Assembly (NCBI GenBank): GCA_018398765.1
Contig: JAHBMJ010001250.1
Coordinates: forward strand, 1 to 22,500
DNA length: 22,500 bases
DNA from: Chromera velia
Taxonomy: Eukaryota; Sar; Chromeraceae
Direction: 5' to 3'
In this document: positions 1 to 10,166 of the stretch, one piece after another
Layout: the number at the start of each line of letters is the position of its first letter
How positions within the stretch are numbered: position 1 is the stretch's first letter
Notes under the pieces: model-generated
What the model saw: only the letters and a program-made list of their open reading frames with translations
Told to the model about the DNA's origin: nothing
The model's database searches: none
Made by a program: the position numbers and the translations under genes

Positions 1-3
1 GTC

Positions 4-28
4 TGTGTGCTTGTGTGTGTGTGTGTGT

Positions 29-69
<41 letters not shown>

Positions 70-73
70 CGTG

Positions 74-111
<38 letters not shown>

Positions 112-113
112 TA

Positions 114-164
<51 letters not shown>

Positions 165-200
165 GTGTGTGTATGTATGTGTGAGTGAGTGAGTGAGTAA
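4..200. repeat. GT-rich compound microsatellite
   Basis: Almost uninterrupted GT dinucleotides with short GTAT variants, a (TC)n insert near 114-130 and a (GTGA)n tail near 180-198. The long Val/Cys reading frame across it is only the translation of the repeat. It lies just upstream of the SET-domain reading frame and is probably promoter-proximal or intronic sequence. Confidence 0.95.
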
Positions 201-2062
201 ATATGTGTGTGTACGTAACTTTGAAATGTGTGCGTGGGTGCTCACCCCTGAAGTTATCTCTCTTGAAGTTCATGTCGTTTCGGCGCGGCGGTTTGTTGAA
301 ATGAAGGCTTGTTCTTTGAATTTCTGCTGTGTCTGCTCGGCTGTCTTTGTTGTATGTTCAGATGCAGATGTAGGGGCAGAGAGAGCGAAGAAGCAGAGGA
401 AGACGGGGACTCAGAGAGAGAGCCCCTCTGGTGGAAAGGGGGGGGGAAAGGGGTTGGCCGCTCTTTGTCACTCAAAGGGAAAGAACTCCCTGCACCAGGT
501 CCATCCACAAGTGTCTGAGGCAGAAAAGGAAGTGGGGGGTGGAAAGAACGCACGTCGTGGGCATGGTCAATATGGTCAGCGCTGCGAGCATGGCGTTTGG
601 AGACAGGACTGCAAGGTGTGTGGAGCAAAATATTTCTGTGAGCACGGCCGTCGTCGACGTTATTGCAAAAACTGTGGGGGTACGGGAATTTGTGAGCATG
701 GGCAGTATCGACGTTATTGCAAAGAGTGTGGGGGTGGGGGATTCTGCGAGCATGGGTGTCGGAGGAGTAGGTGTAAGGAGTGTGGGGGTGGGTCAATTTG
801 TGAGCATGGACGTCGGAGGTATACGTGCAGGGAGTGTGGGGGTAGGGGAATTTGTGAGCATGGGCGTCGGAGGAAAAGGTGCAAGGAGTGTGTGGCTGGA
901 GTTGTGCGAGGTAATCAAAGGCAGAAGGGAAAAGGGAAGGAGGGGGACCACAAAAAGAATGGAAAGAAGAACACAGTGGCGTCGTTTGCCTCCCTTTATG
1001 CTCAGGCTGCTGCTGCTGCCACAGCTACAAGTCCTGTGAACAAGAAGAAAGCGGTTTCCGTCTCAGAGTCTCAAAAAGACATTCAAACCGATCAGCCGCA
1101 GCAGTTTGCTAAGGGAGAGAAAGAACCCGAGCCCCAGACGGGGAAGAGGAAGAGAAAGGGTGCCCCCTCACAGTCTTCTTCCACCTCCTCCCCGTCTTCA
1201 TCCTCAGCAGCACCGGCTGCTCCGTCTGCCGAGAGCGTGGACGGGGGTGATGAAGTGAGTTCAGACGAGACTCAGGCAGGCAGTCGTCGCCGTAGTCCAC
1301 GACTGACGGAACAGGAGGAGGGGCTAAAGATGATTAAGCCACATCAGATCGCCCGTAAGCATCAGTCTGGAAAGGGGGGAAGGACAGTTGCAGTGCTGGG
1401 GTCGGGTGTGCAAGTGAAGAAGTCAACCATTGAGGGGGCTGAGAATGGCCTGTTTGCAACACGTCAATTTGTCAAGGACGAGCTGATCACTGAGTACGAT
1501 GGGCATTTGTACACGAAGAGTGAGGTCAGCAGCAAGTCCGCGTTGTGGCTTCATGTCACGAATCTTGCTCCAGGGTCAGACACCCTTCTGTGTTCCCCTG
1601 TGGTTCCAAGGAAAGGACAGGGGNGGGGGGGGGGGGTATATCAACGACCCTTCTCTCCGAATGACGGAGGAAGGGACTTTCGAGTATGACCCGAAAGGAC
1701 GGAAGAAAGTGAACTGTCGTTTTTTCTATGATAGGGACAACAATCGGGTGTTTGCCCAAGCATCAACAGAGCTCAAGAAGGGGGAGGAAGTTTTTGTCTT
1801 CTACGGCCATGGTTGGAGAAAGAATTACAACGCCCATGCGGGCGTGTTAAAAGAGGACATAAAGAACAAAGAGGCAAAGGCTGAGTGGAATCTAGTGCTC
1901 AGGAGCATTGAGTGGATCAATCTGGCTGTGGTGAAGGAGGAGGGAGTGGAGGTGGGGCCTGAGGAAAACGAAGAGGGGGGAGGGGAGAGCGAGAGTGCAG
2001 ACGGACAGAAGAGTTCAGAAGACAAGAAAGTGGTGCAGCAGTTGAAACAAGAAGAACACTGA
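193..2062 (+). CDS. SET-domain protein with six CEHG zinc-ribbon-like repeats (frame broken at a G run)
   Basis: Likely a protein lysine methyltransferase acting on chromatin or another nuclear protein. From the first ATG of the frame, residues 131-238 are six tandem 18-residue CEHG repeats. Basic clusters follow near residue 317 (KRKRK) and in SRRRSPRL, plausible nuclear signals, separated by a Ser/Pro/Ala-rich linker. The SET domain starts near 1390: GLFATRQF and ELITEYDG, then INDP, NCRF, RVF, KKGEEV and FYGHGW, with the YG of the conserved C-terminal motif. The usual NH of the SET core reads NC here. The tail is Glu-rich. The frame is open to 1620 and resumes one frame over after the G run 1621-1636, which contains an N, so an assembly or sequencing error is the simplest cause. 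The true start is uncertain: a pyrimidine-rich stretch ending in AG at 361 could be a splice acceptor, making 193-361 non-coding. The stop is TGA at 2060-2062. Substrate unknown. Confidence 0.8.
583..906 (+). repeat. Six tandem 54-bp repeats encoding CEHG-x2-R-x2-C-K-x-C-G-G units
   Basis: Units start at 583, 637, 691, 745, 799 and 853, each exactly 54 bp (18 residues). The pattern is C-E-H-G, three residues mostly basic, then C-[KR]-x-C-G-G and a Gly-rich spacer. Each unit has three Cys and one His, a possible metal site. The first unit (VWRQD spacer) and the last (ends CVAG) are the most diverged, as expected for array edges. Similar repeats are common in proteins of some algae and protists; their function is not known to me. 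Confidence 0.9.
1621..1636 (+). other. Poly-G run with ambiguous base that shifts the SET reading frame
   Basis: Fifteen G and one N (at 1624) sit inside the SET domain, at the glycine stretch before INDP. From 193 to 2062 the length is one base more than a multiple of three, so a run one shorter or two longer would restore a single frame. This looks like a homopolymer length error rather than a biological frameshift. Confidence 0.8.
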
Positions 2063-2990
2063 ATGAAGCAAGGCAAAGCAGCATGGTAGATAGCCCGACG
2101 ATTGATAATCGAATGAGTGATGCCAAAGGCATGTCACATTGAATGGCTGGATGGAGGGGTACTTCCCACTCATTTCACTAGGTTGGGCTTGCAAGACAGG
2201 AGTGGGGGTCGAACGAAGTGGCACTCGGGGGACGCGTGGGGGGGCATGTCCCGGTTTTGCTGCATAGCGGAAAAGGCGCATGCAAATTTTTGATGAGTGT
2301 GACATCCTTAATCGATTCTGGTATGCATGCATAAGCAACACCATATACTTTAACAGCGTCACAATTAGTTGTTCGGTAAACATCCGAGTGGAATTTGTTT
2401 ATAAAAAAAAATAAAATTATACAAAATCTGAAATTTAATTGTAGAAGAATATATTGAAAAGAAAAACTTTGTTTTTTTGAGAAAAATGTAAACTAGTTTG
2501 TAAAAGAAGATAATTCAACAAACCATTGATTTACATCGATTTAATAGTATTCTACGTATATGCATGTATAGGCCTTGAAAAACATCCAACATCCTGTTCT
2601 ATTTAGAGCACAGAGGCCTGCAGCTCTTGCAAAGATACAGTTATGGCTTTCGGATCGACCTTAGTAAGAAAATATAGAGCTGGATCATACTTCAGTAAAG
2701 AAGTGACTGGGTCCTGTCACGAGCTAGTTGAGACACAGGCGCTGGACACAGAGAACTATCCAGTTAGAGAGAGTCCTAGAGGTTCCGTCCTATGCTAATC
2801 AATTCCAGAAGGCATAAAGGGTTCATAAGCTCAGATACACAAGATACGAAGGACACCAGATTGTCAAGTCAATTCTTATTCTCAATCTACCATCTCAATC
2901 CTCCCAACTTCAACAACTCAACTTTCAACTCCATGCTAGTGCTATGCAGACTGATTACGTGCAACAGGACAGACTGAAGCTACAGGACAG
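2063..2990. other. Intergenic, with AT-rich island at about 2395-2560
   Basis: I see no convincing gene. 2395-2560 is strongly AT-rich (poly-A and poly-T tracts), in contrast with the GC-rich flanks. The rest is unremarkable single-copy-looking sequence. The first part presumably holds the 3' UTR of the SET gene, but I cannot assign a poly(A) signal with confidence. Confidence 0.6.
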
Positions 2991-3240
2991 CAGCTACAAG
3001 ACAGCAACTCTGCCCCAACTCGATCTATCGGTGCCAATCATGCAAGCAAATCCCAGAGCGTGCGCGCAAAGGCCAGGACCCCGGCCAAAGTTCCCCGCCG
3101 TACAGATCCACGCGAGGCCTTCCGCGGTCAAGTGCCCCAGCCTGATGCACGCAACTCCGCGAAGGCTGAGCCGCACGCGCCGGCCGCGCCACACTCCGAA
3201 CTGGGCAGCTGGCGCCGCCCAGCACCCCAGAACAACAGCT
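2985..3240 (+). other. GC-rich Ala/Pro/Arg-rich open segment, possible mobile-element fragment
   Basis: In the frame ending at the TAA at 3240-3242 the segment reads as a disordered Gln-, then Ala/Pro/Arg-rich peptide (ends RRPAPQNNS). Two other frames are also open over much of it, so coding is not proven. It directly abuts the dispersed repeat that begins at 3243, so a decayed retroelement region is possible. No protease, integrase or reverse-transcriptase motif is visible. Treat as unassigned. Confidence 0.25.
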
Positions 3241-3242
3241 AA

Positions 3243-3355
3243 GCAGACTGCGTATACGCGTGGCGATGGAGCATGGCGTCAACACGCGGGCTTATTCAGA
3301 TACAGCGCATGCGAAGGTCCAGAGGGCGGCGCCACAGGCCTGGGTAGGACTCCAC
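3243..3355 (+). repeat. Dispersed repeat, copy 1
   Basis: This segment, from GCAGACTGCG to GGACTCCACA, aligns with 7891-7998. The first 90 aligned bases differ at ten positions, all transitions. Copy 1 carries a few extra bases (CAGGCC) before GGGTAGGACTCC. It is likely a fragment of a mobile element or other repeat family; the similarity fades outside these limits. Confidence 0.85.
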
Positions 3356-3479
3356 AGATCCTCCTCAGCCACGAACAGGAAAATCGCCTCCTTGCGATCA
3401 GCCAAACACATCCAAGCATGCGTGAAAAGGAAAAAAGAGGCAAGTGATCGAATGAGCACAATCAACCAGATGTAATGCA

Positions 3480-6400
3480 AACCCATGCAACTAACAGAAC
3501 ACTGGCACTTCAGAGCATATAGTCAAAGGAATGAAATCTCAAGCGTCCTCACACCATCATGATGACAGAGGCATTGTAAGAAAGCACAGGCTGAGAGACA
3601 GGAATCCCTTTGGCACCGTCATTAAGACAGTTATTCATAGTCAACCGACTCTCAAAATCTAGATGCGGAAGCTGATAAGTAGAAAAGTTTCCCCTCATTG
3701 ACGGAAGTCAAACAGATTTACGTGTACAAACATAAATAGACTTACAATGAACAGCTTGTTTTCTTTCTCTCTTTCTCTCTTTCATTCATCTGCGCTGGAG
3801 GTACTCTTAATGGGTGTTATAGGGCGGCAATGCCAACCCGCCAGGTCTTTCCTCGAAAAACCTGTTTTAGGGACGTTGGCTTGCTCGTGGCCTGTAAAAG
3901 CACACCATCTCTACCTGACGGCAGAGCCCGTCACTCGACGGCCACAAGCAGCCGCAAGCTTCCCAATGCAAGGTCTTATGTTTCCCTAGCTTTCCATTAA
4001 CCTCTTAGATCTCCGCGAAAGAAAGCACGAGACGGAAATGCTAGACAGAAAGAGTGACAGAGAGCAAGACACAGTGAGGCGCAGTCAGGCCCACGCGGTC
4101 ATATGCACACATGCATCTCCATGCCGATGCATGCGCTCACAGTCGTCTACCTAGCTTTCTATATTTTCTTTTTCCATCTTTTTCTCTTTCGCTCCCTTAC
4201 TTCTCACTCCCACTTTGCTGTCCCTTCTCTGCCTTTTCTCTTTTTCCGGAGCACTAGTCTCGCACCAATGCAGCAAAAGTCAGACGAGCGAACGTGGTTA
4301 CATTGAGGCAAAAGGAGAAGGATATACACTTTTAACAACACAGTCTACATGATAAGAGTTCGTTTCGATGCAGCCAGTAGAAAAGGCAGGCACAGTGAGA
4401 AGACAGCCTCTGAGAAGCAAACGACTAAAACTGGGAAAACAAAGGGGTAGATCGATCGACCTTCTACAGAGCAACAAACAAACAGACTCAGAGGGACTGT
4501 CACACATGTGGCTAACCAAAGAAGTCGTGGGTCAAAAGTTCAGGCATACACGAACGTATATACGCACTCCCACCACATCAGATCTTCATATTCTAAACTA
4601 TCCATATAAACAGGATGAAAAGGGCCCACAGAAAGCCTCAGAATGAGTAATCCAGAGGGTACCTGGAGGCAGTAAATCAAAAAGCGGAGACGGGCCGATG
4701 TAAAAATTCTAAGAGGGACAGATAAGCTCATTCTGACAAATCTCTACTCTTCAAACTCCTGTGCAGTTCTACCATTTCCTTTTCCTCTCATTTCTCTTTC
4801 ATACTGCCTTTGTTTCCCTTGAAGCGAGATAGAAAAACAAAGTACCTCCAACACATCCGTGGTCTCAAAACAAAGATACAGATCGAACACCACCAATGAC
4901 AGACTGATCGAAAAGAAAGAGGCAGAACCGGCGGAAAGAAAAAGGTAGCTAACTCCGTTTTCCGACTTTGCTTCACTTGCTCCCACTCTGTTTCTCTCTC
5001 TTTCTTAGACCGGCCTGCTGAAAGGAAGCAGGCGATAGATAGAATAGCACACCTGTAAAAGAACTCTTTCCAGTTCTCTTTTCTGAATGAAAGTAGACGG
5101 GCAGACGGAGGTATGAACAAAACGTGAAGAGACGGAGAAACCAGAGGATGGCAGCAGAAAGCCTCACGCACACATATGTTCACACACAATGTTATTTGTT
5201 CACATCTCTTGCTCCTCTCTCTTCTATCTCACTTCCTTCCCAAAGACTGCATGCGCGTCTCTTCGCTTGTCCTCAACAACACCGTAGATTGACTGAACAC
5301 ACAAGAACAAACATCAACGAATGAACGGCACCCGGTCAGACCTATCGGAGGGAGACGCCTGCCAGCACACCGTCTGGCTCCACGCAGATGCATGCGCAGA
5401 GACGGCTGGCTCCACCAAGGCCGCCATCCAGGACTCTCATCAACTCCCGTACTGCAAGGGAGAGGGGCGATATCCAGAAAACCTAGAGGGCCTCCAAAGC
5501 ACCGGCATCCCCCTGCAGGGAGAAGATGCAGAACGGATACCAAGACATGCACGGGCTGTCTCCTCGCTTTTTTTCTTTCTCGTTCAACAGACATCTCTTT
5601 TAAAATTTCTTCTCTCTTTGCTCCTCTTCTACTCATTCTCTCTCCGCCTTTTCTAGTCTCTTTTTCTTAAAGGAAGAAACTAGGGATAACCCGAAACATT
5701 TCAAATCAGCAGAAGGAAACGAGAAGAAGATAACGAATGAAGGCGTCCCCCCGTGCGCTCATGCTTTCAGCCACACGAGGGGTCTGACTTCCAAGCCACG
5801 TGCAAAACAAAGCCAAGAAAAGCCGCGAAAGAAGAACGGTCACTCTTTCAAAAGGAGTTCCAGAAGTTCCGAATGCGCGGCACGTGCGGCGCTCTACTTG
5901 TCATTCCCGTAGTCAGCCTCTTTGATGCTCAGCTTTGCAATGAGCTTAATCCTTCCCCCAAGTTCAGTGTAGAGGCGTAAGGGCGGTCCCAGACAGTCGT
6001 GGGCATGTGCAGGCATAAACGCATAGCGGTGGCAATCAAGCAGTCCTCTGCCCGCGTCTCATATATAGCTGACATAGGGGTAGGCAATCGACTTCGAGAA
6101 CTCGACTTCGAGTTCTTGTTGACAGAAGGGCTCGGCTGTTTCGTCGAGCACAAACATATTTCGCGCATAAAGAAAGGGAGGGAAGGGACCGGACACATTG
6201 TAGACTGCCCTGCTGGTCTCTTTCTATCTCGCCTCTTCTTTCTGTAACAGTCCCGTTTCATCCCCTTACTGCTCCTTTCGACACATGAACTCTGAGACTC
6301 AACTCTGGACAAAAGACGCTCTAGTCACACTCAGTCGCTAGTACTTCGCATACTCTTGGCCAGCCTCGATTCGATTCGCCCCCCCCACCCCGAAACAACC

Positions 6401-7130
6401 CCCTTCTCCCCCTCTTTCCCCCCCTTTCCCTCCCTCTCTCCCCTTCCTCATTATCCCCCTTTCTCCCACTTCAGAATCCCCTATGACCCGCTTTGCCCTT
6501 CTCGATCCCTGTTAAAAATTTTGCCGGCGCCGGTAAGAGATGAAGCGTGGCAGCTACCGTGTTCCCTACTCTGTCTCTCAGTAGGTCTGCCGCGACCCTT
6601 CTGCCTCTTTTGCCGTCGAGGGCAGGCTCGATATCATTTTGTACCCTTTTCTTACTTCCCCCTCCTTCCTACTCCAGGCTTGCCACGTCGGGGTCCCAGA
6701 GCAGAAGGCCCTCCCCGGCTGGCACACCGGCCGTCACTGCATTGTTCCATGTAGTACGCCGCCATCTATCCCTTCTGTCTGTTTGTATACATGTAAGCAA
6801 AGTCTTGCACACCTGATCAAATGGCCACTCATTGAACGATCCACATGACAGACGGACAGCCAGAAGCGACAAGCTCTCTCTTGGAAGAAAGTGATAACCT
6901 TACAGACATATGGGCTAGCATATGGGAGAGGTGAAGGGCGTCTTCTTATGTTTGAACGCTGTCGGAGGACCAGTCTAGATAGACCCAGACATGCTGGAGG
7001 TGTTTGTAGGCCACGAAGGTGGTCAGCCTTACGCAGACAAGCAAACAACCAACAGCAAAGACAAGTGAAGGTGATCAGCCGACACTCGTCCGGAAGATGG
7101 AGACAGTTGCAGAATCCTAGGCAGAATCAA
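3480..7130. other. Gene-poor stretch with no gene I can assign
   Basis: Long purine/pyrimidine-biased tracts (CTTT/CTCT around 3760-3785, 4140-4240, 4740-5000, 5560-5660; C-rich 6375-6480) without long conserved frames. The predicted ORFs here are short and none carries a recognisable motif. Some short minus-strand segments flanked by AG and GT (for example 6047-5898) could be exons but cannot be linked with confidence. A perfect 9-bp inverted repeat with a 2-nt spacer lies at 6097-6116. Confidence 0.5.
6097..6116. repeat. 9-bp inverted repeat with 2-nt spacer
   Basis: AGAACTCGA, then CT, then TCGAGTTCT: a perfect short dyad. The motif CGACTTCGAG also occurs twice as a direct repeat (6089-6098 and 6103-6112). 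It could be a protein-binding dyad or a chance product of a short local duplication. No gene start nearby supports a regulatory role. Confidence 0.45.
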
Positions 7131-7153
7131 AAGGTATAAAAAAAGCACTCTAC

Positions 7154-7539
7154 TGGCTATTTGGATTGCGATCTGCTCGTAGGCGGCATTTTCAATGAAA
7201 TCAGGCTCCTCGAAGTCCCGAATAACACTAAGCAACGTCTCCACCATTGGCTTTGGCGACCTCTAACGATCTTCGGGCTCTCCATCCAAGAACAAAGGCA
7301 AAGTCCAGGATCAAACTTGAAGGGGATCTCCGAAACAGGGCTCCAGACAGCTTGGGACGTAAGGAGACGCTGAATTCCCCCACTTACGGTCTTTGCCTGA
7401 CCGTGCCCATATCGTTGCAATCGGCTTTCTACTGTTGCACAAAAGGACAGATCTGCTCCCCATCATAGAAGATACACGAGAGTCGACACTCATCGAGCTG
7501 GGCGTTTACCACAATGCTTTGTCCCTCCTGTTCAGCCAT
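7154..7539 (-). other. Candidate exon pair of an unidentified minus-strand gene
   Basis: On the minus strand an ATG at 7539 opens a 35-codon segment (starts MAEQEGQSIV) to a possible GT donor after 7433 (GTAGAA). A second open segment, 7262-7154, is preceded by an AG and followed by GTAGAG; it contains MVETLLSVIRDFEEPDF. The phases of these two as drawn do not join directly, so an intermediate junction would be needed: either an acceptor just before GTCTCCTTACG, or a different donor such as GTGCAA. Frames this short are expected by chance. I recognise no family. Low confidence. Confidence 0.2.
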
Positions 7540-7890
7540 CTTATGGCGTCCAGACAGAAGGTAAAGTGAGAACAAGAACCCTGGGGAAGATCTAGAGAAG
7601 GAACGTGTGCAACGCTAACTGAAGTAACACTTCACAGGTTTAGGTAAACGAGGTCTCAATCCTACTTTGACTCTAACTTAAAGAGGTTCTATCAAGCTTT
7701 GTTTTCAAACTTCTTTTGACTCTACATGAATCCGACTCTATAGGTTCAACTAGAGATTCAATGACTTCGGCTGACTTCAACTCAAACCTGCCGTAGGATG
7801 TTGCTCAGACAACATGTTGCTAAAGAGGCCAAACATAGACTTCAAAGTTGCACGCATACGCAGGGCTTCGAGTGCGACACATATAGCCAG

Positions 7891-7998
7891 GCAGACTGCG
7901 TATATGCGCGGTGATGGAGTATGGTGTCAGCACGTGGGCTCATTCAGATACAGCATATGCGAAGGTCCAGAGGGCGGCGCCATAGGGTAGGACTCCAC
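7891..7998 (+). repeat. Dispersed repeat, copy 2
   Basis: Second copy of the 3243-3355 repeat, same orientation. Ten differences are seen in the first 90 aligned positions and all are transitions; about half remove a CpG present in copy 1. It ends just before the decayed or spliced minus-strand ORF whose stop is at 8035. Confidence 0.85.
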
Positions 7999-8034
7999 AA
8001 ACTTCAGTTTATATATCTTTTTTACTGTTTATTT

Positions 8035-8911
8035 TTATGCACCCCTTTGTCCATCCTCGATGAAGTCCCATTCAGAAACAACTGCATAGCCCTGCACATA
8101 TTGAATCATTTCTGCCATCAGCTCATTTATTTTTGGATGAAGCACAGTAAAATAACCTGCAGTGCAGGCACGATATCGCACAACCAATAGGTTTGGCTGA
8201 TCAGAAACATAACACACCTCTACCAGAGGTACACCACCTGTCTCGTATTTAGTGAAGACGAGAACAATGGTCTTAGTGGCAGCTTCCGCAGTTGCATAGT
8301 CTACCAATTCCCACTTGTATCTGAAATAAGTAAAAACATCGAAAAACATTTCTGACTACTTCTCTTGGAACTCTTTTTTCACCTGTCTGGCCTTCTACTC
8401 TGGCAGAAACTGGCTCAGAGTGTCCACTTCCTGCTCTTTGAGTTGAAAACACTTCTCAACCACAGTCAAACTCTCATTCTCTCTCATCAAGTTTGCAATT
8501 AGAGAGAATCCCCCACTCAATCCGGCTCTGCATATTTCCATCATGATAGGAAACTGTGCGCAATCTCGCTCACTCTCGTTGCGAGTGAGAATACTTCTCC
8601 CCAACCTTTTCCCCTGCTCCTCGGCCCACTTCTCAAACTTTCAGTCAATGCGAGCAGAGAACAGCTTACTCATGAATTCAACATATTCCGACCGAGACAA
8701 TACCAAAGGCTCTCTCTCGTCTGCCCCCACGCTCTCTGTCTTATTAACCTCCAAAACAAAACATACTGATGCACAATTTCCGTTCTCTACTACGGAAACT
8801 TTAACAAAGTTCTGAAGGGATAGTAGGCCTGGTGCAAATAAAAATGGAACGGGGCCCATGCTTTCAATGCGGAGCTCACCTGTAATAGTCTCGAGCAGTC
8901 TCAGGCATCAT
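8035..8911 (-). pseudogene. Unidentified minus-strand coding sequence with one in-frame TGA and a probable intron
   Basis: One minus-strand frame reads from about 8911 (after a TGA) down to the TAA at 8035-8037. It is interrupted by a TGA at 8643-8641 and two TAGs near 8395 and 8358. Both TAGs fall inside a plausible 78-nt intron, 8398-8321, with donor GTAGAA and acceptor TTTCAG; its phases match exactly (GA|A). After splicing only the TGA remains, in the context ARID-stop-KFEKW, so the gene is a young pseudogene or contains another undetected intron. The peptide has normal globular composition: LRLLETITGELRI at the start, KWELVDYATAE and PLVEVCYVSDQP near the end. I recognise no family. About 90 bp separates it from a divergent plus-strand stretch, suggesting the two belong together, perhaps in a mobile element. 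Confidence 0.45.
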
Positions 8912-8928
8912 TTGCTCAACACCGATCA

Positions 8929-9020
8929 CACCCGGTCCATCAGGCTGATAATGAAATGATCACACTGTCACCCGGTCCATCAGAAGACGTTTCTTGATAA
9001 TGAAATGTTTGAAGATCTAG
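8929..9020 (+). repeat. Imperfect tandem duplication between divergent ORFs
   Basis: CACCCGGTCCATCAG occurs twice (8929-8943 and 8969-8983). Each copy is followed after a few bases by TGATAATGAAATG. The second copy has an insert (AAGACGTTTCT) between the two blocks. It lies in the spacer between the minus-strand ORF (8911-8035) and the plus-strand coding stretch, where a shared promoter would sit. Confidence 0.6.
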
Positions 9021-10166
9021 ACATTGAGGGGTATGATAAAAGAAGATCTCCTCAGGATATCCCTCACTAGAGCACAGCTTCAATTTCCTATGCAGATGCC
9101 TCTGACGAGGCGATTACAAACAAAATTAGGACTGTGGCCGTTATCGCAGGAAGGGCACTTGTTCGTGTAGCTCCTCTTTTTTTCTTTGCAAAAAAGCTAC
9201 AGATTGCCTCCCATTTGTGGAGAAGGGGGGCGTCAGGAGAGTGTCCTCACTACAATAACTCAATAAGAGCGATAGCCTGAAAGAAAAAATCATGAAACTG
9301 GCAGAACTTCAAGGGGTTTGTTGGGGTTTGTTGCTCAATTTGAAGACAACAGAAGTAGAGTAGCAAGAAATTGGTCAAGAGGTGGAAGAGCAAGAGTTTT
9401 CTGCATCATCAGAGCTTGATGGGGCTAGAGCTGACTTTGAGAGGCGCCAAGCAGTTTGCAGGTCTCGGGAGAGAAATCTTGAAGAAGATGGGGAGGGGGA
9501 GGGGGAGGGGGGAGGAGACGAAGAGAGTGGGGATTTAGAAAAAGGGTAGGAGGCTGGTGCAAGCGTGGCCGAAGGTGACGAAATCCCCTTAGAGAGCGTG
9601 CCGCGACGGTGCCGGAAACGGTGGTTAACGACCTTCCCCGAAATAAATTTGGCCGTATCTTAATTAAAGATCAGACAGGAATCCTGCAAACTATATGGTA
9701 TGTTCTCAGAGAAGAGCTCAAGAAAATTTCATTGGTAAATCTAGTCGTTGACAAGCTTACGGCAAAATTTTACCGATTAGAGCACGTGCAGGCAGAAGGG
9801 CGGCGGGTAGGAGAGAGGCTAGATCAAATCATTTCAGAAAAGAAGTGGATATGGCTCCACACAATGAGGAAGCTCCGAGGAGAAAGAGATGAAGTAGAGT
9901 GTTTTGAGCTGGCGTAAGTCCAGTCTGTGATCAGTCCAACAAGAAGACGTTTCACTTCGGCAGTCGCCAAAGACGTGAAATACAAAGACTGGAAGATTCG
10001 ATCACTTCGAGCACCTCTTTATGAAAGGGAAACAGAATCAGCATCCTTTGCATTATTGGTTCAGGATGCTGATGAAACGAAGTTTAAAAACATCTTGAGG
10101 GTAGCATCTGTGAATGAATTTAAAAGGATTCGCCCCACAAGGATGACTATGCCCCAAAAAAATTAA
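8979..10166 (+). pseudogene. Unidentified plus-strand coding remnants, interrupted by stops and frame changes
   Basis: Consecutive open segments cover this stretch. 8979-9275 contains DNEMFEDLDIEGYDKR and YADASDEAITNKIRTVA, with one TAG. About 9275-9550 is Glu/Gly-rich (EEQEFSASSELDGARADF) with two TAGs. 9609-10166 is one frame with a single TAA at 9915-9917. The last part contains MPETVVNDLPRNKFGRI and, after the stop, PTRRRFTSAVAKDVKYKDW. The TAA lies within GTAAGT, a perfect donor; a 21-nt GT...CAG segment, 9914-9934, would remove it in frame, but that is far shorter than other introns here. I recognise no transposase, integrase or polymerase motif. A degraded mobile-element or orphan gene is the likeliest reading. 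Confidence 0.4.

Noticed and set aside
7-192. 61-codon plus-strand ORF of Val/Cys repeats
   Set aside because: It is the translation of a GT microsatellite.
254-796. 180-codon minus-strand ORF
   Set aside because: Antisense shadow of the 54-bp repeats: the His-rich peptide repeats with the same period and has no motif, whereas the plus frame has conserved Cys/His and the SET domain.
2944-3447. 167-codon plus-strand ORF as a gene
   Set aside because: It crosses into the dispersed repeat, competes with two other open frames, and shows no motif; kept only as a possible element fragment.
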